NCBI GenBank assembly: GCA_001749745.1
Contig: JWTM01000263.1
Location: 1-64,000 of the forward strand
Source: Candidatus Marispirochaeta associata
GTDB lineage: Bacteria; Spirochaetota; Spirochaetia; JC444; Marispirochaetaceae
Length of the DNA: 64,000 bases
Direction of reading: 5' to 3'
Below, piece after piece: positions 33,344 to 41,131 of this stretch. Position numbers and translations under genes: made by a program. The notes beneath the pieces are model-generated. The model was not told the DNA's origin and searched no databases. It saw only the letters and a program-made list of their open reading frames with translations. Positions within the stretch are counted from its first letter, which is position 1; every line of letters begins with the position of its first letter.

Positions 33344-34333
33344 TTAATCCTCCGCTTGCAAGAGCCGGCTGCCGCCTATTGTGCGGCCCCGTAAGGCAAG
33401 GGCGTGGGCCCGGGCGATCAGATCGTCCGCTTCCGTTCCGTTGTCCGGATAGGCTACGATACCTACACTGACGGTTACTACTATATCATTCTTCCCGATT
33501 GATTTCTCGTACTTTATTTTCATCATTATCTGTTGCAGCTCTTCCGCCCGGGAGAGAGTCTCCGCCAAGCTGACTCCCGGAAGTATAAGGGCATACTCGT
33601 TACCCATAAAACGAACCAGCTCTTCTCCAGGTCTCAACCCGGCGGTCAGGGTCTCGCCGATCTCCCGGATAGCCGCATCACCGGCCTCATGGCCGAAGCT
33701 ATCATTTATCTGTTTGAAGTTATCCGGTTTCAGCATAAGTAAACCGCAGGGCTCCCGTCCGAAGAACTGGGCCAGATTCTCCTCTAAGTAGGCGCGGTTG
33801 TGCAGGCCGGTCAAGGGATCGGTGTAGACCTGGGACTGGAGTTCCCTGACCCAGAGGGAGTTTTGCTTGAGCAAGGAGTTGGCTAAACGGAGTTTCCCGG
33901 CCACAGCGGAAACCAGTTTCTGAAGGACCTGGGCGTAGATCCGCGGATTCGCGGCGATAATCTCACCGAAGGCTTCGCCCCGGCGCGGGAAGATCAAAAG
34001 AAGGCTCGGTTTTTGGGCCCGGGCCTCTTCATTGCGCGGATCCTCGCTTAATAGATCGAGTTCGCCGAAGCTCTCCCCGGCAACGAAGCGGGCAAGCTGT
34101 TCGGCAGGCCCGGAATCGGAGCTTCGGGAGATGCTTACGCTTCCCGAATAGATAATGAACAGTTCCGCTGCGGTGCTTCCGGGTTCATACAGGAGTTCAT
34201 GGCGGTCGAACTGATAGAGGTCGCTGTGGGAGGCGACGTCGGCTATCTCTTTGTCGCTCAACTCATCGAAGATGCTTGCCCTCCGGAGAAGCCGCTCCTT
34301 CTCCTTCCGGCCGATAGTGCGGTTAATCTGCAT
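33344..34333 (-). CDS. Cyclic-nucleotide-binding domain + degenerate GGDEF protein
   Basis: A 329-residue paralogue of the next gene. The cNMP-like domain has ASIFDELSDKEIADV and VAGESFGELDLLSEDPRNEE. The GGDEF domain keeps DPLTGLHNRAYLEENLAQFF but the active-site loop reads RFMGNEYALILP, so both glycine and the metal/nucleotide residues of GGDEF are altered. It is probably catalytically dead and may act as a heterodimer partner or GTP/c-di-GMP sensor for the active cyclase. Its ATG at 34333 lies 9 bases behind a -10 box with no ribosome binding site. Confidence 0.85.
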   Translation of the reverse strand: MQINRTIGRKEKERLLRRASIFDELSDKEIADVASHSDLYQFDRHELLYEPGSTAAELFIIYSGSVSISRSSDSGPAEQLARFVAGESFGELDLLSEDPRNEEARAQKPSLLLIFPRRGEAFGEIIAANPRIYAQVLQKLVSAVAGKLRLANSLLKQNSLWVRELQSQVYTDPLTGLHNRAYLEENLAQFFGREPCGLLMLKPDNFKQINDSFGHEAGDAAIREIGETLTAGLRPGEELVRFMGNEYALILPGVSLAETLSRAEELQQIMMKIKYEKSIGKNDIVVTVSVGIVAYPDNGTEADDLIARAHALALRGRTIGGSRLLQAED

Positions 34334-34342
34334 GCTATCAAC

Positions 34343-34371
34343 AAGGTAGCCCGGGAACTCCCAGGAAGCAA
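34343..34371 (-). promoter_or_regulatory. Candidate leaderless promoter of the cNMP-GGDEF-DHH operon
   Basis: On the minus strand TTGCTT (34371-34366), 17 bases, TACCTT (34348-34343), then 9 bases to the ATG at 34333. Confidence 0.5.
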
Positions 34372-34403
34372 GGCGCTTTTTTAACTTGTCTGGGAAAGAG
34401 GAC

Positions 34404-34730
34404 TCAGCCTAAGAGCCGGAGCAGTAAAAAGATGCTTAATCCTGAGATAATCGCCGCCCAGAGGGCGTAACGCCGCAGGCTAACGCCGGCAATTATCGCC
34501 GCCAGACCGCTTAACAGATAGATGTTATCCAGAGAGAAATCCATGCTCCCTGAGGGCATCAACAGGGCCGGCACGGTTATGGCGCTCAATACCGCAGGCG
34601 GTACATAGACCAGCGCTCGCTCCCAATTCCCCGTCAGCCTAAAACGGTCAGAGAATACCAAAAGAAGCGCCCGGATGGAGAAAGTAACCAGCATCATCCC
34701 CAGGATCGTCAGGAACTCGACCCACCTCAT
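34404..34730 (-). CDS. azlD: AzlD-type branched-chain amino acid transport subunit
   Basis: A 108-residue protein with three or four membrane helices. [17 protein letters not shown] and the [20 protein letters not shown] end are typical of the AzlD family. AzlD works with AzlC as a small exporter of branched-chain amino acids or analogues (BrnEF in Corynebacterium). Its start overlaps the azlC stop by 4 bases (ATGA), so the two subunits are made together. Confidence 0.88.
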   Translation of the reverse strand: MRWVEFLTILGMMLVTFSIRALLLVFSDRFRLTGNWERALVYVPPAVLSAITVPALLMPSGSMDFSLDNIYLLSGLAAIIAGVSLRRYALWAAIISGLSIFLLLRLLG

Positions 34731-35464
34731 CGGCCGCCTCCCGGAAGGGGCCTCACCAGCCCTTGTACACGTTCCGAAGCAAGACCGGCTAGAATACCGG
34801 CCCCGGCGGCGATGATCAGTCCCAGTTTATAGGGCATTTCCGCCAGCACGAGCGCGCTGCCGCCGGCGGTGATCACACAGGCCAGCATGGGAACGCTCCT
34901 AACAAAAGGGATCGTCATGCCGATGAAGGTTACCGGCATGGCTACATCCAGGCCCCATTCGCCGGCATTGGGGATACTCTCCCCCAGGATCAGTCCCAGA
35001 AAGCACCAGAATTGCCAGTTCAGGTACATGATTATCGACGAACCGAGCTGGTACCACTGCTTGTAGGAGCTGGAATCCTGTTTGTTCCAGCGGCTTACCG
35101 AGACGGCGAAGGTCTCATCGGTTAGCCAGAAGGCCAAGGGGAGCTTCCAGCGCAGGCTATACTCCTTCAGATGCGGCAGGAGCGTGGCGCTGTAGAGCAT
35201 GTGACGCAGATTGACGACTAGGGTCGTGAGCACGATGATCGCCCCCGGAGCGTTGAGGGCGAAGAGCCCCACCGCGATGAACTGGGCGGAACCGGCGAAG
35301 ACTATGGCGGACATCAGTATCGCGGCCGCTTTGCTCAATCCGGCGTTGACCGCCAGTGCACCGTAGATCAGTCCGAAGGGAAGCGCCCCTATGAGGAGCG
35401 GGATGGTATCGCGAGCGCCGGTTAGGAACTCCGAACGAGCTGAGAAGGAAGGTCTCTCATCCAT
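34727..35464 (-). CDS. azlC: AzlC-type branched-chain amino acid exporter subunit
   Basis: A 245-residue membrane protein with about seven helices. It carries the AzlC signature [18 protein letters not shown], an [12 protein letters not shown] segment and [15 protein letters not shown] followed by [11 protein letters not shown]. It partners AzlD to export branched-chain amino acids. The ATG at 35464 has no Shine-Dalgarno sequence and lies 7 bases behind a -10 box, so the azlCD message is probably leaderless. An in-frame upstream codon at 35500 would lie inside the promoter. Confidence 0.88.
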   Translation of the reverse strand: MDERPSFSARSEFLTGARDTIPLLIGALPFGLIYGALAVNAGLSKAAAILMSAIVFAGSAQFIAVGLFALNAPGAIIVLTTLVVNLRHMLYSATLLPHLKEYSLRWKLPLAFWLTDETFAVSVSRWNKQDSSSYKQWYQLGSSIIMYLNWQFWCFLGLILGESIPNAGEWGLDVAMPVTFIGMTIPFVRSVPMLACVITAGGSALVLAEMPYKLGLIIAAGAGILAGLASERVQGLVRPLPGGGR

Positions 35465-35471
35465 GCGGCTG

Positions 35472-35500
35472 ATGCTACGCGAAAGAACGGCTCTGTGCAA
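35472..35500 (-). promoter_or_regulatory. Leaderless promoter of azlCD
   Basis: On the minus strand TTGCAC (35500-35495), 17 bases, TAGCAT (35477-35472), then 7 bases to the ATG at 35464. Confidence 0.55.
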
Positions 35501-35515
35501 GTGGATAAGGAGGGC

Positions 35516-37186
35516 CTAATAGGATTCCTCGAGCACCGCGATGATATCCTGAGTGCGGATTTCCCGGGGATTATATACGAGAGATGCATCTCCCAAGGCC
35601 GTCTCCGCCACCCGGTCGAAATCCTGATGTCGGATAAGAGATTTTCCATCTCGGTCGACGATCTCTCGCAGGCGTTCCGGATGGCGGCCGTCGGTAGCGT
35701 CCTTCAAGGCGTGGTTGATCCCCCGCAGGATGCTGATAGCCCCGGGGGCGCGCAGGGAGACCAGTGTCTCTTCGTAGCTCGGGCGGTCCTTGAGGGGAAT
35801 GAGAAGCTCCCCCAAGGGTTTTTGGATCAGTTCCAAGTTGAATTCCAGAGCCCGGGGCAGGAGCACCGCCATACAGGCCCCGTGGGGTGCGTGACAGACC
35901 GCGCCCAAGGAGTGCCCCACGGTGTGAACCATCCCGACCATGGAATTCGAGAAGGCGATGCCCGCCAGACTGGAGGCGAGGGCGGTCGCTGACCGGTGTT
36001 CCTCCGCATCGGGATGGAGCACCGCCTGTTTGAGATGCACCGACAAGAGTTCGATCGCCTTCCAGGCGAAGAGATCGCTCAAGGGATTCTTCCCCAGGCC
36101 GGTAAAAGCCTCCACCGCATGGCACATGGCGTCCATACCGGTTTGGGCAGTTATGTGCGGCGGTAGGGTCTTCGTCATGCCGGTGTCGAGAAACGCCGCC
36201 CGGGCCTGCAGGACCGGGGAGATAAAGAGGAGCTTGCGTCCGACGGTTGCGTCGCTGACCACCGCCGCCTTCGTACACTCCGAGCCGGTACCGGTGGTGG
36301 TCGGCAGGGCGTACCAGGGATAGGTGAGGGGCGGCAGATGGCCTGACCCCTCGAGCTGGGTTAAGCGAGAGCCCCCGTTGCTCAGCACCATGGCCACCCC
36401 CTTAGCGGTATCCAGCACCGAACCTCCGCCCAGGGCGATCAGGCTGTCCCTGCCGCTCTCCCGGCAGAACTCCGCCAGGACGTCCACCAGGGCGGTGTCC
36501 GAATCGGGAGGGACATCACTGCGAAGTTCGAGGTCCGCCGTCTCCGCAAGGGCGGCGCAGACTCGATCGGTCAATCCGGCGGCGGCAACCCCGGCGTCGC
36601 TCAAGAGCAGGGGTTTGGAAACCCCATCCTGCTGCATCCTGGTCGCTAGGGAATCGAGGATATCTCCCTCTCCGGTAAGGCTGTTTTGATGGAGGGTGCA
36701 AGCGGCGGAGAACTGAAAATGAACCGGCGTCGAGAGGCGAAAGGGGTAGGTCGACTCCTCGCCCAGGCTTGAGGTGAATATGCGGCGACAGAAGCTCGTC
36801 ACTGCTTCCGGATCCTTAATGAGGCGCCTGTCCAGCACACTGATTAGCGCATCGACCGGTCGTTGAAGCTCGCTTGCCGAAAGGGGAATCCAGACCAGGG
36901 GGATTGGGGAAGCAGAAGTATCATGCCCCTGCCGATCCGTTCCGGAGAGGATCAGGGCATCGTATTCGGCGAGGCGCTCGTCGTCGATTGGGTCGATCAG
37001 CTCGAGTTCCGTTCCTTGCGGGCGGTTAATGCGTGAAAGCTTATCCCGGAGCAGCTTAAAGTTCTTCGGGTCGGCCAGGACGGCGATCCGCCGCCACGAG
37101 CGTAGTTCAAGCTCATAACCCAGCTGATCGAGGGCGGCCCGGCCACAGAGGAGGGTTCCCGGCATGGGATATGTACGGATACTCAT
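35516..37186 (-). CDS. Iron-type alcohol dehydrogenase with an extra degenerate N-terminal domain
   Basis: A 556-residue protein, about 170 longer than ordinary group III alcohol dehydrogenases. Residues about 175-556 are a complete Fe-ADH: ALGGGSVLDTAKGVA, ALPTTTGTGSECTKAAVVSD, and metal ligands in GMDAMCHAVEAF and MVHTVGHSLGAVCHAPHG. The N-terminal part looks like a decayed copy of the same nucleotide-binding domain: MPGTLLCGRAALDQLGYEL, YDALILSGTDR and LVWIPLSASELQRPVDALI line up in order with the Fe-ADH start, GGGS and PTTxGTGSE regions. It probably interconverts an aldehyde and alcohol, supplied by the AOR two genes upstream. AAGGAGG precedes the ATG at 37186. Confidence 0.85.
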   Translation of the reverse strand: MSIRTYPMPGTLLCGRAALDQLGYELELRSWRRIAVLADPKNFKLLRDKLSRINRPQGTELELIDPIDDERLAEYDALILSGTDRQGHDTSASPIPLVWIPLSASELQRPVDALISVLDRRLIKDPEAVTSFCRRIFTSSLGEESTYPFRLSTPVHFQFSAACTLHQNSLTGEGDILDSLATRMQQDGVSKPLLLSDAGVAAAGLTDRVCAALAETADLELRSDVPPDSDTALVDVLAEFCRESGRDSLIALGGGSVLDTAKGVAMVLSNGGSRLTQLEGSGHLPPLTYPWYALPTTTGTGSECTKAAVVSDATVGRKLLFISPVLQARAAFLDTGMTKTLPPHITAQTGMDAMCHAVEAFTGLGKNPLSDLFAWKAIELLSVHLKQAVLHPDAEEHRSATALASSLAGIAFSNSMVGMVHTVGHSLGAVCHAPHGACMAVLLPRALEFNLELIQKPLGELLIPLKDRPSYEETLVSLRAPGAISILRGINHALKDATDGRHPERLREIVDRDGKSLIRHQDFDRVAETALGDASLVYNPREIRTQDIIAVLEESY

Positions 37187-37722
37187 ATGGGCCTCCTTGC
37201 AGATCGCGGCGGCGGGAGGACGAGGGAGGCATAGAGGCGCGCCCTCTGGCGGTGCAGCCCCTTCGGCCGACGCCACTCCTTAACTGCTCGACGGGCAATT
37301 ACCTTGGGGAGTAGCAAAATCTCAACCTGATCCATGATGCGGATAAAGCTGATTACCTGGGGCAGACTCCCCCGGGCTATCAGGCGGCCGGCCGCTTCGC
37401 TCGCGGCGGTACTCTCCCGGAAGGTGAAGAGCCGAAATGCCGCCTCCAGGCTCTTGATCTCGATACTCAGATCCGCTTCAGTTCTCTCTCCCCGCGGGGG
37501 CGGGTAGAGCCCGCCTCGTCCGTCAGCGCTGAGGGCGAGTCCGGGGCCGTCGGGCCAGAGTCCGAAGGAGATCAGGAGGCCCGGGGGATAGGCTGCCGCC
37601 TCCCTGCGGACGGCGTCACAGATCCGCGAGGCCCAGGGAATCGCCCGGGAGAGGAGGGCGAAGAGAATCTTCAGATAGAGACGCCTCATCAGATTTTGTC
37701 GTCGGCCTATTACCTTCTTCAT
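37183..37722 (-). CDS. Unknown 179-residue protein, possibly SCP2-like
   Basis: The product has a basic N-terminus with a hydrophobic stretch (LYLKILFALLSRAIPWASRI). The middle has ADLSIEIKSLEAAFRLFTFR, a strand and helix pattern reminiscent of SCP2 sterol-carrier-like domains, and then FIRIMDQVEILLLPKVIARR. I am not sure of the family. It overlaps the AOR gene upstream and the iron-ADH gene downstream by 4 bases each, so it is translated with both. It could bind a hydrophobic aldehyde substrate or help cofactor handling, but this is an inference from position only. Confidence 0.65.
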   Translation of the reverse strand: MKKVIGRRQNLMRRLYLKILFALLSRAIPWASRICDAVRREAAAYPPGLLISFGLWPDGPGLALSADGRGGLYPPPRGERTEADLSIEIKSLEAAFRLFTFRESTAASEAAGRLIARGSLPQVISFIRIMDQVEILLLPKVIARRAVKEWRRPKGLHRQRARLYASLVLPPPRSARRPI

Positions 37723-39575
37723 AGCTTCTCCTCCATCAGCTTTTCGACGTCCGATCTTTGGGGCCGCCCCTCTCGGCTATATTTCCGGAGTTTATAATAG
37801 CGCCGGCGCATCGGTTCCAGGGGGACCGGACTCTCCCCCTCCCGGGTGAAGCGCAGGGGCAGGGTATCCTCGGCGGCCCGGTCTGACATGCGCAGATTGA
37901 TCCAGCGTTCGAGCTTCGTGATTCGTTCGCCCGCCTTTAAGAGAGCGAGCTTCCCCAGCTTCCGGCCGGTTATGGCACTCAGCATCTTCGAGAAGAGGCT
38001 CCAATCCATAAGGAGCTGGGAGATCCGGGGAGTCGCCACGGTGACTATCCGCAGGATTGCCTTGGGAATCAGCCGGGGGATCGGCGGTTCGGTTAGTATC
38101 CCGTAGGCGGTGAACTGACAGATCTGCAGGGAGTTGAGGGCGGCATAGAGGTCCTCGCAAAATACCGTCCAGGACGCTTTGCCCGCGGTAGAGAGGGCCG
38201 GCAGGTAGCCCTGGAAGCGCTCCAGACCGATCATGAAAGATCCTAAATGGCAGCCGCCCTTATTGTAGACCGCGTAGGAGAGTCCCTGCCCCCAGGAGGC
38301 GCGCGGGTCGTAGGCGGCGCATTCCAGGCCTTTAACCTGCATGGCGAAATCCCCGCCGCCGTATTTCTCGCTCAATATCCGGGAACCCTCGGCCAGCTCG
38401 TCGCCCTCGTTGCGGCGGAAGGCGATGTCGTCTAAAATAGAGAGGATGTCGTCGCTGCGGCCGAAGCGGAGTTCGCTGGGGCGGATCTCCTTTTCCGCCG
38501 CTTCCATCGCCCAGGCGATGGTACCTCCCGCGGAGATCGTATCCATGCCCAGCTCGTTCAGGCGTTCGTTCCAGAGGCCTAAGCGGTCGGGGTCATAGTT
38601 GCCGATATTGCCGCCGAACATGCCCACCGTTTCATACTCGGGAATCTGTCTGACCCCACCGTCGGGATAGGTCCCCTTATGGCCGCAGAGGATAACGCAG
38701 GCCCGGCAGGTTGAGTACGAGCTACTATAGCGCTTCCGCATCGCCTCCCCGGAGAGCCGATCAACCTCCTCTGGATTGATGTTCCCCCTGAAGTTGTCGA
38801 CCGGATAGAAGCGGTGGCGGATAGCGGGTCGGACATTGGCGGCGGTACCGTAGGAGCGGTAGCTCGAGGAGAAGTCGTTACGGGTAATGTTACGCTTCGC
38901 CAAGCGCACGCTTTTTGCGAACTCTTCCGGCAGGGACGGTTCAATTTTCTGTTCATCATGACGAACGACAAGCGCTTTGACACGCTTCGCTCCCATAATC
39001 GCACCGGCGCCGCCCCGGCCGGCGAAGCGGTGTCCCGAACGGATATTGGCATAGCGCACCAGGTTCTCCCCGGCGGGTCCGATCAAAACCGCTCCGTCCC
39101 GGGAGTCGAGGCCGAGGGCCTTCTCTGCGGGGCTGGTTTCGAGCCCCCAGAGCTCTGCGGCAGGTTTAAGCTCGGCTCCGTGGGGGGTGATCAAGACCTT
39201 CCCGGGCCGATCCGCCTTGCCGCTGAGGATTACTCCGTCCCAGCCGGCGCTTCGCAGGGCTTCCCCGAATGGACCTCCGCAGGAGGAGCCTACCAGGAGT
39301 CCGGTCAAGGGTGATTTGGTTACCACCTCGAATCGGGCCGAGCAGGGAGCTTTGGTCCCCAGATAGGGGCCGGCGGCAAAGATGAGCAGATTTTCTTCAC
39401 CCAATGGATCGATATCTTCCAGGCGATCCTTACGGAGATCGTAAAAGATCTTGATCGCCAGCCCCTTCCCTCCCAGGTAGAGGCGCTGATCCTTCTCCGG
39501 GATCGGATAGGGGCGACTTTCACCGGTGCTGAGATTAAGGTAAAGAAAACGTTCGACTGCGCCGGCTCTGTTCAT
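37719..39575 (-). CDS. Tungsten-type aldehyde:ferredoxin oxidoreductase
   Basis: A 618-residue AOR-family enzyme. It has YLNLSTGESRPYPIPEKD at the N-terminus, the GGKGLAIKIFYDL segment, GRGGAGAIMGAKRVKALVV (pterin-binding region), Fe-S cysteines in TCRACVILCGHKG, GMDTISAGGTIAWAMEAAE and a later cysteine in LQICQF. AOR enzymes oxidise aldehydes to acids with ferredoxin, or the reverse, using a tungstopterin. GGAGG sits 5 bases before the ATG at 39575. It is the first gene of an operon with an SCP2-like protein and an iron-dependent alcohol dehydrogenase, which together could link acid, aldehyde and alcohol. Confidence 0.9.
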   Translation of the reverse strand: MNRAGAVERFLYLNLSTGESRPYPIPEKDQRLYLGGKGLAIKIFYDLRKDRLEDIDPLGEENLLIFAAGPYLGTKAPCSARFEVVTKSPLTGLLVGSSCGGPFGEALRSAGWDGVILSGKADRPGKVLITPHGAELKPAAELWGLETSPAEKALGLDSRDGAVLIGPAGENLVRYANIRSGHRFAGRGGAGAIMGAKRVKALVVRHDEQKIEPSLPEEFAKSVRLAKRNITRNDFSSSYRSYGTAANVRPAIRHRFYPVDNFRGNINPEEVDRLSGEAMRKRYSSSYSTCRACVILCGHKGTYPDGGVRQIPEYETVGMFGGNIGNYDPDRLGLWNERLNELGMDTISAGGTIAWAMEAAEKEIRPSELRFGRSDDILSILDDIAFRRNEGDELAEGSRILSEKYGGGDFAMQVKGLECAAYDPRASWGQGLSYAVYNKGGCHLGSFMIGLERFQGYLPALSTAGKASWTVFCEDLYAALNSLQICQFTAYGILTEPPIPRLIPKAILRIVTVATPRISQLLMDWSLFSKMLSAITGRKLGKLALLKAGERITKLERWINLRMSDRAAEDTLPLRFTREGESPVPLEPMRRRYYKLRKYSREGRPQRSDVEKLMEEKL

Positions 39576-39608
39576 CAAGCCTCCATTTTCCTAATCAGTT
39601 CGAATATC

Positions 39609-39637
39609 ATTCTCAGGGCTGAATTTTCCGTTGTCAA
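39609..39637 (-). promoter_or_regulatory. Promoter of the AOR operon
   Basis: On the minus strand a consensus TTGACA (39637-39632), 17 bases, GAGAAT (39614-39609). A ribosome binding site follows before the ATG at 39575. Confidence 0.65.
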
Positions 39638-39662
39638 GGAATTGTTTCCGCTCTGAATACCG

Positions 39663-39679
39663 CTGGACACCCAGTCCAG
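39663..39679. promoter_or_regulatory. Inverted repeat overlapping the -35 box of the SAM hydrolase promoter
   Basis: CTGGAC (39663-39668) and GTCCAG (39674-39679) are a perfect 6-bp inverted repeat with a 5-base centre. It covers the -35 hexamer, the usual site for a repressor. Confidence 0.5.
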
Positions 39680-39692
39680 CTATGGCTACATT
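39664..39692 (+). promoter_or_regulatory. Promoter of the SAM hydrolase/ECF transporter operon
   Basis: TGGACA (39664-39669), 17 bases, TACATT (39687-39692), with a leader of about 20 bases before the ATG at 39718. Confidence 0.5.
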
Positions 39693-39717
39693 AATTCGAG
39701 CAGCCAGGGAGGTCGCC

Positions 39718-40563
39718 ATGAATCCGCATAAACTGCTCGTGTTTCAAACTGATTTCGGCCGACTTGAATCGACGGTGGCCGAGATGTACGGGGTCGCCCT
39801 TTCGGTCGATCCCGACCTGAAGATACACGAGACGACCCACTACATTCCTCAGTTCAATATCTGGGAGGCCAGTTACCGCCTCTTTCAAGCCGTCCCCTAC
39901 TGGCCTGAAGGTACGGTATTTGTCTCCGTGGTCGATCCGGGGGTTGGATCGACCCGCAAGTCGGTGGTGGCCGAAACGGATAACGGCTGTTACGTGGTAA
40001 GCCCGGATAACGGCAGCCTGACGCATCTCTATGAACGGATCGGGATCCGCGCCGTACGCGAGATCGATGAGTCGGTTAATCGCCTGAGAGGATCTGGCTC
40101 GAGTCATACCTTCCACGGACGGGACGTCTATGGCTACACCGGCGCCAGACTGGCGGCGGAGCATATCGGTTTTGCCGAAGTCGGGCCGAGCTTTCCCACC
40201 GAAGAGATCGTCCGACTGGAAACTCGGGAACCTACTCTTGATGAAGTTACGGTGAGGGGTACAATCGAGATTCTCGATACCCGCTACGGTAATGTCTGGA
40301 CTACCGTGCCCATGTCTCTCTTCGAGAAGGCCGGGATCCGGGACGGCGATACCCTCGAGGTCGTTATTGAGCAGGGGAAAAAAGAGATCTACCGACGGAT
40401 TCTCCCCTATTCAGGTTATTTTTCGGTCGTGGCGGAGGGAGAAGAGTTGGTGTATAATAACGAGTTGTTGTATGTATCCCTGGCGGTCAATCAGGGAGAC
40501 TTCGCAGCACGCCACGGAATCGAATCCGGCCCGGAGTGGACGATTCGATTTACTAAGAAGTGA
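39718..40563 (+). CDS. SAM hydrolase (DUF62, SAM hydroxide adenosyltransferase)
   Basis: A 281-residue DUF62/SAM_HAT protein. Diagnostic segments are [49 protein letters not shown] and [19 protein letters not shown], with a C-terminal beta domain ([11 protein letters not shown]). Characterised relatives split S-adenosylmethionine into adenosine and methionine using water, or chloride/fluoride in SalL/FlA. GGGAGG lies 6 bases before the ATG at 39718; a longer in-frame version from 39631 would read through the promoter. It is the first gene of an operon with all parts of an ECF vitamin-type transporter. Confidence 0.9.
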   Translation: MNPHKLLVFQTDFGRLESTVAEMYGVALSVDPDLKIHETTHYIPQFNIWEASYRLFQAVPYWPEGTVFVSVVDPGVGSTRKSVVAETDNGCYVVSPDNGSLTHLYERIGIRAVREIDESVNRLRGSGSSHTFHGRDVYGYTGARLAAEHIGFAEVGPSFPTEEIVRLETREPTLDEVTVRGTIEILDTRYGNVWTTVPMSLFEKAGIRDGDTLEVVIEQGKKEIYRRILPYSGYFSVVAEGEELVYNNELLYVSLAVNQGDFAARHGIESGPEWTIRFTKK

Positions 40564-40576
40564 AGAGGAGCAGTCC

Positions 40577-41131
40577 ATGAAAAAACTGTCGGTTAAATCT
40601 GTCGTTATCATCGCCATCGGCGCCGCGCTCTATGGGATCGGGGGGCTTCCCATCTTCGGCGTACCCATCTTCGCCGAAACAACCCTCAAACCCGCGATGG
40701 CTATCTTAGCCATCTTCGCCGCTCTCTACGGGCCTATCGTCGGTTTCCTGATCGGCTTTCTCGGCCACTGGATAACCGACCTCTTCGCCGGTTGGGGCGT
40801 CTGGATGACCTGGGTTCTCGGTTCCGGTATCGTCGGTATCGTCATCGGATTTTTTCCAAAGCTTACCAAAGAGAAGATCGAAGAGGGCCTCTTCGGCACC
40901 CGGGAAATCGTCATTTTCATTGTATTAGCTTTTATCGGCAATTTCGTCGGCTACTCCATCTCCGCCTTTCTTGATTATGTGCTCTACGCCGAACCGGCGA
41001 GCAAGGTTATCGCTCAGCAGTTGATCATCTCCAGCACCAATACCGTGCTGATTGCGATCATCGGTTCGATCGTACTTGCTCTCATCGCCAAGCGCAGAAG
41101 AGAGGGGAGTAATCTAACCGAGGAAGAATGA
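40577..41131 (+). CDS. ECF transporter substrate-binding S component (UPF0397 family)
   Basis: A 184-residue membrane protein with five or six helices. [40 protein letters not shown] and [20 protein letters not shown] fit UPF0397 proteins, which are S components of energy-coupling-factor transporters. The ligand is not established. The ATG at 40577 has GAGGAG upstream; a longer in-frame reading from 40292 lies over the SAM hydrolase gene and is rejected. It overlaps the ATPase gene by 4 bases, so it forms a dedicated (group I) ECF transporter with the next two genes. Confidence 0.85.
   Translation: MKKLSVKSVVIIAIGAALYGIGGLPIFGVPIFAETTLKPAMAILAIFAALYGPIVGFLIGFLGHWITDLFAGWGVWMTWVLGSGIVGIVIGFFPKLTKEKIEEGLFGTREIVIFIVLAFIGNFVGYSISAFLDYVLYAEPASKVIAQQLIISSTNTVLIAIIGSIVLALIAKRRREGSNLTEEE

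Noticed and set aside
35571..36278. 235-codon minus-strand frame inside the iron-ADH gene
   Set aside because: A different reading frame of the same strand; the true frame carries the Fe-ADH metal motifs.
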